From positions 1-50,533 of the forward strand of contig JAGGTK010000075.1 in the NCBI GenBank assembly GCA_021163765.1: DNA of 50,533 nt, given 5' to 3'. The stretch is from a bacterium. Its GTDB lineage: Bacteria > 4484-113. Shown one piece after another: positions 15,969 through 24,341 of this stretch. The position numbers and the translations under genes are program-made. Position 1 is the stretch's first letter; the number at the start of each line of letters is the position of its first letter. The notes under the pieces were generated by a model. That model saw nothing but the letters and a program-made list of their open reading frames with translations. It searched no databases and was not told the DNA's origin.

Positions 15969-17834
15969 TCACCACCCCGTTAGCGCAGCATCATAATCTA
16001 CGAGTCCCGCGATATACCCACGAGCCTTGCTGTCATCGCGCGTGCTCACAATCCGGTTCCATACCTGATTGTATTTTACCCAGGGTCTAGCCTGGTAAAG
16101 AGCGGCAGCAAGGCCTGCAACACATGGAGTAGCTGCCGATGTACCATTGAACGGCCCGTACCACTGGGTGTTGTGTTTCCAAGGGAAATCGCCGATAGAA
16201 AGCGTCCTCCCAACCCACCAAGGACGTGGTTGCCAGTATGATTCGGTGAAGTCGCAGATTCCCGAGATAGGATATGTCGCATAACCATCGTTCCTATAGT
16301 TCGATGCCCATCCTGCAGTCGACGAGTACCAGTGATACCACTGAACTCCAAATCGGTTCGTGAAAAGCCCCGAAACTCCAAGAACGTTGTCAAATGCAGC
16401 AGGATACTTTCTTGCGTTCAAGTATTCGTTTCCTGCCGCACCCACATAGAGCCGGTCGTTTCTCTTAAGGTCGCGCGAGAGGTTCTTCTTGAAGTTCTTC
16501 GATGCCCACCAGTGGGGGAATCTCTTCCCGCCAAAACTCATGTTCACTACTCGAACGTCTTCCACCCATTGGTCGTGTGCAAACTTGAACCGGAGTGCAC
16601 GCACGGATTTGACCCATACATCTTCGGAGTACTGCATGTTGTGCTTGCTCACGCTATACCGTCCCTTCATTCTGATCGGGAGTATGATATGGCGTGGGGC
16701 AAGAGCAGCAACACCACGGGTGTCGTGGGTCGTGGCTGTCAACATCCCAGCCACGGCTGTGCCATGCGTGACTAGCGTTCGCCTTTCCGGATTCCACACA
16801 TTCGGCCCACCGTAGTGGTATCCCACCCGGTAGGAACGTCTATACACGTTGGCACCAACCCAAGATACCTTGCCCCAGTTGTTGTAGATGCCGCCATTAA
16901 CCCAGAACTCCGGATGATTGCGCCAAACACCATCGTCCAAGACTGCTACGACCTGATGTGAATGATTGATACCATAAGACATGCCCAACGAAACCCTCGG
17001 CGTTGAATCAACTCCCAGAACACTCACGTAGCGGTTCTCACGGCCTACAGGAGCGTAGTAGTAGTCGTTAGGTCTGGAGACAGATGCGTAATCATTCTCC
17101 CATGTATCCACTTGTGCGGGCAGCGCCTGGTCGACAAGAGGGTGAACGCTGAAGTAAGTAAACGCATCGTCAAACGTGGGGAATTCTTCTTGGTCGTACT
17201 CGAAATGAAACCAAGCGAGAGCATTGCCTAGCAGACCTTCATCCGGCGGCTCGAACCAAGACATGATTACGTGTAAGTTGTGAGCGGTTATAAGGGCCTC
17301 CAAGTCTTGCTGCGTGGCAATCTCCAGGAAATAGACTATGATTTCGCCGTCAAAGATATTGAGAACTTCGCTTTCCGGGTCAGTCCATTCGATTACTGGG
17401 GGATCAATCTCATCGTCTGCGTTGGGTATGCCTTGTGAAATGTCCTCATTGGTTACAAGGATAGTGCCGTCCTCAAGCTGATAAGTGGCGGTGAAGGGGT
17501 CGCTGCTAGAGAGCCGGTTCACAGTGGTGGTTCCGCCACCGCCACCGGGATCAGGCACCGTAAGCTGCCACAAGACCGGCCCCCACGGTCCGAGAGCCTC
17601 CGGCACACCTGTATCTACTAAGCTTTGTGGTTCTAGAGGTCCAGCATCCTCGCCGGGCTCAGGCCAATCCCTTCCGCCCAGCGGGCCGCCACCACCATCG
17701 CCACCGGAGCCCGGGCCTGCCAGTCCAACCTCTTTGTCAGCGGGCGCTGTTGCGTCAGTAGCTTGCAGCGATGGGATTTCCGGCGGACTGTGAGCACTGC
17801 CACCGCAGGCGACAATGAAGAGCGCGGCGAACAC
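15969..17834 (-). CDS. subtilisin-like serine protease (S8) lipoprotein
   Basis: A secreted protease of about 620 residues. From the in-frame GTG at 17834 the catalytic triad is Asp300 (VVAVLDDGV), His357 (THGTAVAGML) and Ser566 (NGTSAATPCVAG), with the oxyanion-hole region AAGNEY between; about 260 residues of prodomain and a Gly/Pro-rich linker precede it. The signal peptide ends in a lipobox (LFIVA-C). The natural start is probably ATG 17895, which has a strong GGAGGG ribosome site and a basic n-region (MKRIKMIQ), but a run of nine G (17864-17872) puts it one base out of frame with the rest; eight G would restore MKRIKMIQGGVGALSAALIA. As sequenced the gene is off or starts internally without a proper n-region. 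It is AT-richer than the neighbours and coupled to the downstream lipoprotein. Confidence 0.88.
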   Translation of the reverse strand: MFAALFIVACGGSAHSPPEIPSLQATDATAPADKEVGLAGPGSGGDGGGGPLGGRDWPEPGEDAGPLEPQSLVDTGVPEALGPWGPVLWQLTVPDPGGGGGTTTVNRLSSSDPFTATYQLEDGTILVTNEDISQGIPNADDEIDPPVIEWTDPESEVLNIFDGEIIVYFLEIATQQDLEALITAHNLHVIMSWFEPPDEGLLGNALAWFHFEYDQEEFPTFDDAFTYFSVHPLVDQALPAQVDTWENDYASVSRPNDYYYAPVGRENRYVSVLGVDSTPRVSLGMSYGINHSHQVVAVLDDGVWRNHPEFWVNGGIYNNWGKVSWVGANVYRRSYRVGYHYGGPNVWNPERRTLVTHGTAVAGMLTATTHDTRGVAALAPRHIILPIRMKGRYSVSKHNMQYSEDVWVKSVRALRFKFAHDQWVEDVRVVNMSFGGKRFPHWWASKNFKKNLSRDLKRNDRLYVGAAGNEYLNARKYPAAFDNVLGVSGLFTNRFGVQWYHWYSSTAGWASNYRNDGYATYPISGICDFTESYWQPRPWWVGRTLSIGDFPWKHNTQWYGPFNGTSAATPCVAGLAAALYQARPWVKYNQVWNRIVSTRDDSKARGYIAGLVDYDAALTGW

Positions 17835-17863
17835 TGCAATGAGGGCGGCGCTAAGTGCGCCTA

Positions 17864-17872
17864 CCCCCCCCC
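17864..17872 (-). repeat. G9 homopolymer in the subtilase signal sequence
   Basis: Nine G on the minus strand (C on the plus) between the start codon with the strong ribosome site and the hydrophobic core of the signal peptide. With nine G the frame from ATG 17895 ends at TAG after 14 codons; with eight it runs through the whole protease. Confidence 0.75.
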
Positions 17873-18032
17873 TGAATCATCTTAATTCGTTTCATCTTCC
17901 CTCCTCCCGATGGTAGGAGTCTTACAACAGGCTACATCCGTATTATACCCTCGAATCGAGTGCTCTGCTATACCTGCTCTGACTTGACATCCAGCTTCGT
18001 GGAGTTTGCACTCCCCATCTCATCCCTTACGA

Positions 18033-18869
18033 TTACCAGTAAGGCGCTGCGTCGTCGCCACCGTCCGGCGGAGTATCATCGGGAGGGGTCTCTTCCGGCG
18101 GTTCTTCTTCAGCGCCGTCATCTTCTTCCGGCTCGCCGGGTGGCTCGGGCTCTTCCGCTTCTTCCCCGCTTTCAGATTCCTGCGGTTCACCGCCGATGTC
18201 AACCGATTCGCCTTCCGCCGGTGGCTCTTCGGTCTCGCCTTCAGCATCCTCGGTGTCTTCAGCGGTTTCTTCTTCCAACATTTCTTCCGCGGGCTCTTCT
18301 TCCTCAATTGGCTCGACTTCTTTCGATGGTTCAGGCTCGGTGGTTTCTTCAGTTTCCTTCAGGAAGCCCGGCGGAGTGTAGGTGCCTTTAGCAATTTGCA
18401 GCGCGATGTTGTCGTGTGGGTCGTAAGGATACAGCCCGGCGCTCCCTGAGCGTATATAGCCCATCTCGATATCAACGTAGGTCGCCGGGCTGGTCAGCGG
18501 CTCGACGCGGTTCGTCTCCAGGTCGTGCTTCCAGCGGTAAACCAGCTTGTCGGCGCGGCCGGGAATGCTGATGGTCCAGAGGAAGTACTTCACTCCCTCT
18601 TTAATGTAAGGAGTGCTCCTGGCGACCTCCAGCCGGTGCTGCCTTGCCTTGTCAAAGAAACGCTCATAGTTCGAGATGCGCTCGTTGGCGGGCGTGTAAT
18701 CCTTCTGCGCTATCTCCGTCAGGATACCGACCATGTAGTAGGAGCCGACGATGAAGACGACGCAGAGGATGAAGAATACCGTGCCGGAGATGACGCCAGC
18801 AATGCCCCAGAACTCAGAGCGGCGGCGCTTCAACGGGCGCCGGCCGGACTTCGGCCTGCCCCTAGACAT
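18033..18869 (-). CDS. hypothetical single-pass membrane protein with acidic tail
   Basis: A 278-residue protein of unknown function. It begins with a very basic cytoplasmic stretch (RPKSGRRPLKRRRSEF), then one membrane helix (IAGVISGTVFFILCVVFIVGSYYMVG), an outer domain of about 110 residues (LVYRWKHDLETN, YVDIEMGYIRSG, DPHDNIALQIAKG) and a C-terminal tail of about 100 residues almost entirely Glu, Pro, Asp and Ala. GGAGGG lies a few bases before the ATG. The tail resembles that of the FHA protein only in composition. I cannot assign a family. Confidence 0.8.
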   Translation of the reverse strand: MSRGRPKSGRRPLKRRRSEFWGIAGVISGTVFFILCVVFIVGSYYMVGILTEIAQKDYTPANERISNYERFFDKARQHRLEVARSTPYIKEGVKYFLWTISIPGRADKLVYRWKHDLETNRVEPLTSPATYVDIEMGYIRSGSAGLYPYDPHDNIALQIAKGTYTPPGFLKETEETTEPEPSKEVEPIEEEEPAEEMLEEETAEDTEDAEGETEEPPAEGESVDIGGEPQESESGEEAEEPEPPGEPEEDDGAEEEPPEETPPDDTPPDGGDDAAPYW

Positions 18870-18974
18870 GCCAGCCCTCCGGCTGCTGTGTGTGACAGGC
18901 TATACGGTGTAAAGGCGACGGTGGAGGTTGCGGGTCAGGCGCGGTGCAAGGCTTTGGATACTCCATAGCCGGTT

Positions 18975-19724
18975 TCAGTATCGCGGCAACTCGTTGCCCA
19001 GCCGCTCGGTGACCATCGCCGGATAGCCCGCGTCGTCCAGGCGGGACACGACGGCCAAGGCTTCCTCCAGCGTCAGGTAGGTGTCTTCAACAAACACGGC
19101 GTTGCCGATGACGATGACATCAGGGTCAAACCCATCAGGCAGGTCTTCGCGCGCGACCAGCGAGAATGCGGTCTGCACATCCCCCACATCCTGAAGCTGC
19201 ACCGCGTACACAACAGGTATTGTCTCAGAGGGGAGGTACTTCACGTCCAGAGCCAGCTTCGCAGGATCGTCCACCTCGATGACCTTGAACAGCGCCGGGC
19301 CGGTGATGAACATCTCCATAAGCTGTATGTCGTTTTCGGCGTTGGTGACAATGGACAGCGGGACGGCGTTGAGCGTGTCAACGCGGGCGTCTTCGGCGTA
19401 CTTGACACCCTCAAAGGTAATGTAGAAGCGGTAGGGGAAAGCCCGGTACTCGACGCGGTACGGCGGGTGCTTGGGCGCGCCGCCATCTCCCACGTTGAAG
19501 TCGAGTACGATGCGCAGGAAGCCAGCGTGCTTGCCGAAGCGGATGCCGGTGAGCACACAGCCCGGCAGTTCGCTGCCGCCGGAGAAGAAGCCGGACGACT
19601 TGTACTGCGCCGGAGCCTTCTGGGGCTCGGAGGACGAACTCGTAATCGCCAGGGCTGAGACTGCCAGCATGCAGCCGAGACCGAGAGCTGCCGATACCCC
19701 CCACCGCGTGAGCCGCGTAAACAT
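18975..19724 (-). CDS. exported AMIN-like domain protein
   Basis: A 249-residue exported protein with a signal peptide (WGVSAALGLGCMLAVSALA). The central part matches the AMIN-like domain pattern: CVLTGIRFGKHAGFLRIVLDF, then PPYRVEYRAFPYRFYITFEG. AMIN-type domains bind cell-wall polymers or partners in the periplasm. The last 80 residues (VVYAVQLQDVGDVQTAFSLVA, YLTLEEALAVVSRLDDAGYPAMV) resemble a SPOR-type peptidoglycan-binding fold by arrangement, a weaker call. It has the clearest sigma-70 promoter of the window, ending 9 nt before the ATG, and no ribosome site. It diverges from the nuo operon. Confidence 0.78.
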   Translation of the reverse strand: MFTRLTRWGVSAALGLGCMLAVSALAITSSSSEPQKAPAQYKSSGFFSGGSELPGCVLTGIRFGKHAGFLRIVLDFNVGDGGAPKHPPYRVEYRAFPYRFYITFEGVKYAEDARVDTLNAVPLSIVTNAENDIQLMEMFITGPALFKVIEVDDPAKLALDVKYLPSETIPVVYAVQLQDVGDVQTAFSLVAREDLPDGFDPDVIVIGNAVFVEDTYLTLEEALAVVSRLDDAGYPAMVTERLGNELPRY

Positions 19725-19733
19725 CGCGCGTTG

Positions 19734-19762
19734 AGTCTAAGTTCAGGCGGCTCATGTGTCAA
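19734..19762 (-). promoter_or_regulatory. sigma-70 promoter of the AMIN-like gene
   Basis: On the minus strand TTGACA (19757-19762), a spacer of exactly 17 nt, and TAGACT (19734-19739). The ATG at 19724 follows 9 nt after the -10, so the leader is about 2-3 nt. Confidence 0.8.
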
Positions 19763-19836
19763 GGAAGAGCGCTTGGCCGGGGAATGAGGAATTTCGGGGA
19801 TAGTCCGCGATGGGTATAGAATTTGCCTGATGGTTT

Positions 19837-19845
19837 TGCTAGAAT
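19837..19845 (+). promoter_or_regulatory. extended -10 of the nuo operon
   Basis: TGCTAGAAT, 101 nt before the nuoA start. No -35 is visible. The leader contains a small AT-looped hairpin, AGTGA-TATTTT-TCACT (19859-19874). Confidence 0.6.
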
Positions 19846-19946
19846 TAGGTTGGCTGTAAGTGATATTTTTCACTATAGCCTTTTGGCCGCCCGGTTGGGG
19901 GCGGAGATACCGGGGACGCTAACCCGTCTCTGAGCCAGGAGCTGAC

Positions 19947-20333
19947 GTGCTAATTGACTACCTTCCGATCGCCATCTACCTGGTGGTACTGGTGGCGTTT
20001 GCCGTGGCGCTGATTGTGCTGTCACACATTCTCGTGCCGCGAAACGCGCCCCGCCTGCGCGGATGGGACAATCCCTTCGAGTGCGGTTTGCGCAGCGAAG
20101 GCCTGGCACCGGGAAGATACCCCGTGAAGTACTACCTCGTGGCGATAATGTTCGTTGTCTTTGACCTTGAGGCGGTATTCTTCTACCCCTGGGCGGTGAG
20201 CCTTCAGGCGTTTAAGAACTCGCAGCTCGGATGGCTCTGGTTTCTCGAAATGCTCGTTTTCATCGTAATCCTGCTCGTGGGCTACGTGTATATCGTCGCG
20301 AAGGGGGTGTTCGGATGGTCCGAGAGCGAATAA
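19947..20333 (+). CDS. nuoA: NADH-quinone oxidoreductase subunit A
   Basis: A 128-residue membrane subunit of complex I with three helices. Family motifs: [11 protein letters not shown] with the conserved loop Cys, and [15 protein letters not shown]. It helps form the quinone channel between the membrane and peripheral arms. GTG start with AGGAG 6 nt upstream. First gene of a 13-gene operon; the next gene starts inside its last 19 nt. Confidence 0.97.
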   Translation: MLIDYLPIAIYLVVLVAFAVALIVLSHILVPRNAPRLRGWDNPFECGLRSEGLAPGRYPVKYYLVAIMFVVFDLEAVFFYPWAVSLQAFKNSQLGWLWFLEMLVFIVILLVGYVYIVAKGVFGWSESE

Positions 20334-20857
20334 CCAAGCCGGACAGCTCTTCGGTGGTTGAAGTCCTCAGCAACCCGGACGACGGCAGCATACTGCTCAC
20401 ATCCATAAACAAGGTAATCGGCTGGTTCCAGGCCAACTCAATATGGCCGATGACATTCGGGCTTGCGTGCTGTGCTATAGAAATGATGAGCCTGACGGCG
20501 AGCCGGTTTGACCTTTCGCGTTTCGGGTCGGAGGTTTTCCGCGCAAGCCCCAGGCAGGCGGACTTGATGATTATCTCCGGGCGCCTTTCGTGGAAGATGG
20601 CGCCGATTGCGCGTGAGCTTTACGAGCAGATGCCGTTCCCCAAATGGGTTATATCCATGGGCGCGTGCGCATCTTGCGGCGGCGTATTCACTACGTATGC
20701 GATTGTCCACGGCGCGGATCATATCCTGCCGGTGGACATCTACGTGCCGGGATGCCCGCCGCGCCCGGAGGCTCTGCTCGATGCCATTATCAAGCTGCAA
20801 AAAAAGATTAAGACCGGCACCTATGTTGCCCAGGGCCTAAAGGAGGGCCGCCGGTGA
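20315..20857 (+). CDS. nuoB: NADH-quinone oxidoreductase subunit B
   Basis: A 180-residue peripheral-arm subunit that holds the terminal 4Fe-4S cluster N2 next to the quinone. The cluster cysteines are seen in [22 protein letters not shown] and [14 protein letters not shown] 20315 is preferred, with a G-rich ribosome site in the end of nuoA; the reading frame is open further upstream but lies inside nuoA. Confidence 0.97.
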   Translation: MVRERITKPDSSSVVEVLSNPDDGSILLTSINKVIGWFQANSIWPMTFGLACCAIEMMSLTASRFDLSRFGSEVFRASPRQADLMIISGRLSWKMAPIARELYEQMPFPKWVISMGACASCGGVFTTYAIVHGADHILPVDIYVPGCPPRPEALLDAIIKLQKKIKTGTYVAQGLKEGRR

Positions 20858-22563
20858 GCACCGGCGTCGAGGAACGGCTGCAGGCGGCCCTGGGCGGGCT
20901 TGCCGAAAGCGCTTATCAGGACGCGGCAGGTGAATCTGTGGCGGTTGTCCCGCCGGAGAATCTGCGCGAAGCGGTGAAGGCGCTGAAGGATTCGCCGGAG
21001 ATCGGTTGTGATTACCTTTCCTTTGTCAGCGCCCAGGATATGACTCCCCGCGTCCCGCGCTTCGACGGAATCTATCAGTTCTATTCGACCAGGCATCACC
21101 ACTGGTTCAGGTTGCGGGTGCCGGTGGATGACGGCAAAGCACTGCCGTCGCTTCACGATATCCACAAGGGCGCCGACTGGCACGAGCGGGAGACGTACGA
21201 CCTGTTCGGAATCCCATATGACCGCCATCCCGACCTGCGGCGCATTTTGCTGACCGACAACTGGCACGGCCATCCGTTGCGCAAGGAATACGACTACAAG
21301 CTCGAACCAGCCTGGGCACTGGGAACCAACGTGCTTCAGAACGTGGCCGAAGAGGGAATGGCCGGCCACGAAGCCGGCGGGGACGAGCCGGCAAAAACCA
21401 TCGTGCTGAATCTGGGCCCGCAGCATCCGGCAACTCACGGCGTGATGCGCCTGGCGGTGGAGCTGGACGGCGAGAACATCGTGGGATGCGTGCCGCATAT
21501 AGGCTATCTGCACACGGGCATCGAGAAGCTATCAGAGCACCGCAACTGGACGCAGAACATCACGCATTACGCGCGGATGGACTATCTGTCGCCGATGAAC
21601 AACGAGCTGGCGTACTGCCTGGCGGTGGAGAAGCTCCTGGGCCTGGAAGTTCCCAAGCGGGCGCAGTACATCCGCGTGATGATGAGTGAGCTGACGAGGA
21701 TAATTTCGCACCTCGTATGGCTGGGCACACACGCGATGGACGTGGGCGCGCTGTCCGTGTTCCTGTATTGTTTCGCCGAGCGCGAGAAGATACTGGAGAT
21801 GTACGAGGCTATCGGCGGCCAGCGGATGATGACGAGTTATATCCGCATCGGCGGCGTGCGGGACGATATGCCGGAGAGCTTCCCGGCGATGGTGGAGGCC
21901 TGGGAGAAGGACTTCGACGCCCAGCTTTCGATGTACCACGGCCTGCTGACGAAAAATCCCATCTGGCGGCAGCGCACGATGGGCATCGCGGCGATGGGCA
22001 GTGAAACGTCGCTGAGCTACGGGCTGTCCGGCCCGCTGGCGCGGGCGGTGGGTATTGACTGGGACTTGCGGCGGGATAATCCCTACAGCAGCTTTGAGGA
22101 ATTTGAGTTCGACATTCCGGTGGAGCAGGCGGGGGACGTGTACGCGCGGTATCTCGTGCGAATGGAAGAGATGCACCAGTCGCGCAGGATTGTGCTTCAG
22201 GCGCTGGAGAAAATCGCCGGGACCGAGCCGGGCACCTACATAGTGGAGGATTATAAGCTTGCGCCGGTTCCGCGCGACGGCATAAACGAGTCTATCGAAG
22301 AACTCATCCACCACTTCAAATACTGGACGGACGGCATTTGGGTTCCCCGGGGCGAAGCCTATGGCTTTATCGAAGCCAGCAAGGGTGAACTCGGCTATTT
22401 CGTCGTAAGTGACGGGACGGCGCATCCGCAGCGCGTCAAGATTCGCGGCCCGTCCTTCTCCAACCTGAGCGCCTTTCCTGAGATGATAAAGGGCCATCTA
22501 ATAGCCGATGTCATCGCCGCAATCGGCAGCATTGACATAGTGCTGGGGGAGGTTGACCGGTGA
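20854..22563 (+). CDS. nuoCD: NADH-quinone oxidoreductase fused subunits C and D
   Basis: A 569-residue fusion of NuoC and NuoD in the peripheral arm. NuoC, residues about 1-150, has [19 protein letters not shown] and the ending [10 protein letters not shown]. After a linker of about 25 residues NuoD begins with [19 protein letters not shown], followed by [16 protein letters not shown] and, near the C-terminus, [20 protein letters not shown]; its conserved His of GPQHPATHG lines the quinone site. The fusion is known in gammaproteobacteria and several other phyla. GTG start overlapping the nuoB stop by 4 nt. Confidence 0.97.
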   Translation: MSTGVEERLQAALGGLAESAYQDAAGESVAVVPPENLREAVKALKDSPEIGCDYLSFVSAQDMTPRVPRFDGIYQFYSTRHHHWFRLRVPVDDGKALPSLHDIHKGADWHERETYDLFGIPYDRHPDLRRILLTDNWHGHPLRKEYDYKLEPAWALGTNVLQNVAEEGMAGHEAGGDEPAKTIVLNLGPQHPATHGVMRLAVELDGENIVGCVPHIGYLHTGIEKLSEHRNWTQNITHYARMDYLSPMNNELAYCLAVEKLLGLEVPKRAQYIRVMMSELTRIISHLVWLGTHAMDVGALSVFLYCFAEREKILEMYEAIGGQRMMTSYIRIGGVRDDMPESFPAMVEAWEKDFDAQLSMYHGLLTKNPIWRQRTMGIAAMGSETSLSYGLSGPLARAVGIDWDLRRDNPYSSFEEFEFDIPVEQAGDVYARYLVRMEEMHQSRRIVLQALEKIAGTEPGTYIVEDYKLAPVPRDGINESIEELIHHFKYWTDGIWVPRGEAYGFIEASKGELGYFVVSDGTAHPQRVKIRGPSFSNLSAFPEMIKGHLIADVIAAIGSIDIVLGEVDR

Positions 22564-23039
22564 CGGTGTCGGTCCAGCTTCATCCGGAATTGCGCAAATG
22601 GGTCGAGGAGCGCCTGTCCCGCTATCCGACGCGGCGAAGCCTCCTGGTTCCCACGCTAATACAGGCCCAGAAATATCACGATTATGCGAGTCCCGGCCTG
22701 ATGCAGGCTGTTGCGGATCTGCTTCAAATGCCCGCATCGGAAGTGATGTCCGTTGCCAGCTTCTATACGCTCATCGCGAAGCACCCGGTGGGGAAGCACA
22801 TCATCCAGGTGTGCCACAACGTATCGTGCTACCTGCGCGGCTGTGACGAGGTTATCGCGCGCCTGGAGGAACGGCTGGGCTGCAAGGTGGGGGAGACGAC
22901 CGAGGATGGGAAATTCACGCTAATCACGGTGGAATGCCTGGCGGCCTGTGGCTCCGCGCCCGTGATGATGGTTGACGAAAAACTATACGAGAACGTCAGG
23001 CCCGACCAGATTGGCCGGATACTGGCGGAGGCCAACTGA
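22560..23039 (+). CDS. nuoE: NADH-quinone oxidoreductase subunit E
   Basis: A 159-residue thioredoxin-fold subunit carrying the 2Fe-2S cluster N1a. Cysteines are in VCHNVSCYLRG and VECLAACGSAP, the usual spacing. Together with NuoF and NuoG it forms the NADH-oxidising module, so this complex takes NADH rather than only ferredoxin. GTG start overlapping nuoCD by 4 nt. Confidence 0.96.
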   Translation: MTVSVQLHPELRKWVEERLSRYPTRRSLLVPTLIQAQKYHDYASPGLMQAVADLLQMPASEVMSVASFYTLIAKHPVGKHIIQVCHNVSCYLRGCDEVIARLEERLGCKVGETTEDGKFTLITVECLAACGSAPVMMVDEKLYENVRPDQIGRILAEAN

Positions 23040-23040
23040 G

Positions 23041-24333
23041 GTGACCGAGCTAACGAAAGTCGTAATGCGGCTGGACGGCGTTGCGGAGGCGCACCGTCTG
23101 GACGTTTACGAAGCCAACGGCGGCTACAAGGCGCTGCGCAAGGTGCTCGGCGAGATGAAGCCGCAAGAGGTGATTGACGAGGTTAAGGCAAGCGGGCTCC
23201 GGGGAAAGGGCGGCGCGGGCTTCCCGGCGGGCCTGAAGTGGAGCTTCGTTCCCCAAGACCATCCGGGGCCGAAATACCTGGCGTGCAACGCTGACGAGGG
23301 CGAGCCGGGCACGTTTAAGGACCGCTGGATTATCGAAAACAACCCGCATCAGATGATCGAAGGCTGCATCATCTGCGCTTACGCTGTGGGCCTCAGCCAC
23401 ATTTACGTTTACTGCAGGGGCGAGTTCTACGAGGGCAAGCGCAAAATCGAGCAGGCGGCGAAAGAGGCTTATGAGAAGGGTTATCTGGGCGACAACATCC
23501 TCGGCAGCGGATTCAGCACGCATCTGACGGTGCATACGGGTGCGGGCTCGTATGAGTGCGGGGAGGAAACGGCTCTCCTGACGTCGCTGGAAGGCGGGCG
23601 CGGACACCCGAAGATAAAACCGCCGTTCCCGGCGTCCGAAGGGGCCTGGCGCAAGCCAACAGTTATTAATAATGTGGAGACCCTGGCGACGGTTCCCGCC
23701 GTTATCTCGCAGGGCGCCCGGTGGCACGCGGGTATGGGCACCGAGAAAAGCAAGGGTATAAAGATGGTTTGCGTGTCTGGCCATGTGGAGCGACCGGGGA
23801 TATATGAGGTTGAGTTCGGTGTTCCAATCTCTGCGATCATCAACGACCTGGCAGGAGGTGTCTGGCAAGGACGGCAGATCAAAGGCTACTTCCCCGGAGG
23901 AAGCAGTACGCCGGTCCTGCCAGCGGAGAAGGTTGATGTGCCCTATGACTACGAGAGCATCGCTGAGGCCGGCTCTATGCTGGGATCGGGCGCACTGATA
24001 GTTTTTGACAGCGAGACTGACATCGTGCGGATGGCTGAAGTCATCACGCGGTTCTACGCCTGGGAGTCCTGCGGTAAGTGCACGCCCTGCCGCGAAGGCA
24101 CCAGGTGGATGCTGCAAATCTACGAGCGCATCCTGAACGGCGGCGGGAGGATGGAGGACCTGGAGCTGCTGCTTTCGATCTGCGACAACCTTGAATTTAA
24201 GAGTTTCTGCCCGTTCGGCGACGCGGCAGTCAGCGTTGTGCGCTCAACGGTCAGTCTGTATCGAGATGAATACGAAGAATACATACGGGAACATAAGGTG
24301 TATCGGCGCAGGTTCACTCCGGTGAAACACTGA
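23041..24333 (+). CDS. nuoF: NADH-quinone oxidoreductase subunit F
   Basis: A 430-residue subunit that binds NADH and FMN. Seen: GLRGKGGAGFPAGLKW (FMN site), NADEGEPGTFKDR (NADH/FMN), GAGSYECGEETALL and the cluster N3 motif ESCGKCTPCREGT with a later Cys in KSFCPFGD. The GTG at 23041, directly after the nuoE stop, is chosen; GGAGG lies about 10 nt upstream. The frame is open further back into nuoE but without homology. Confidence 0.96.
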   Translation: MTELTKVVMRLDGVAEAHRLDVYEANGGYKALRKVLGEMKPQEVIDEVKASGLRGKGGAGFPAGLKWSFVPQDHPGPKYLACNADEGEPGTFKDRWIIENNPHQMIEGCIICAYAVGLSHIYVYCRGEFYEGKRKIEQAAKEAYEKGYLGDNILGSGFSTHLTVHTGAGSYECGEETALLTSLEGGRGHPKIKPPFPASEGAWRKPTVINNVETLATVPAVISQGARWHAGMGTEKSKGIKMVCVSGHVERPGIYEVEFGVPISAIINDLAGGVWQGRQIKGYFPGGSSTPVLPAEKVDVPYDYESIAEAGSMLGSGALIVFDSETDIVRMAEVITRFYAWESCGKCTPCREGTRWMLQIYERILNGGGRMEDLELLLSICDNLEFKSFCPFGDAAVSVVRSTVSLYRDEYEEYIREHKVYRRRFTPVKH

Positions 24334-24341
24334 CGGCACTG

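Noticed and set aside
19846..19946. Riboswitch in the nuo leader
   Set aside because: Only one small hairpin (19859-19874) is seen; no known aptamer signature.
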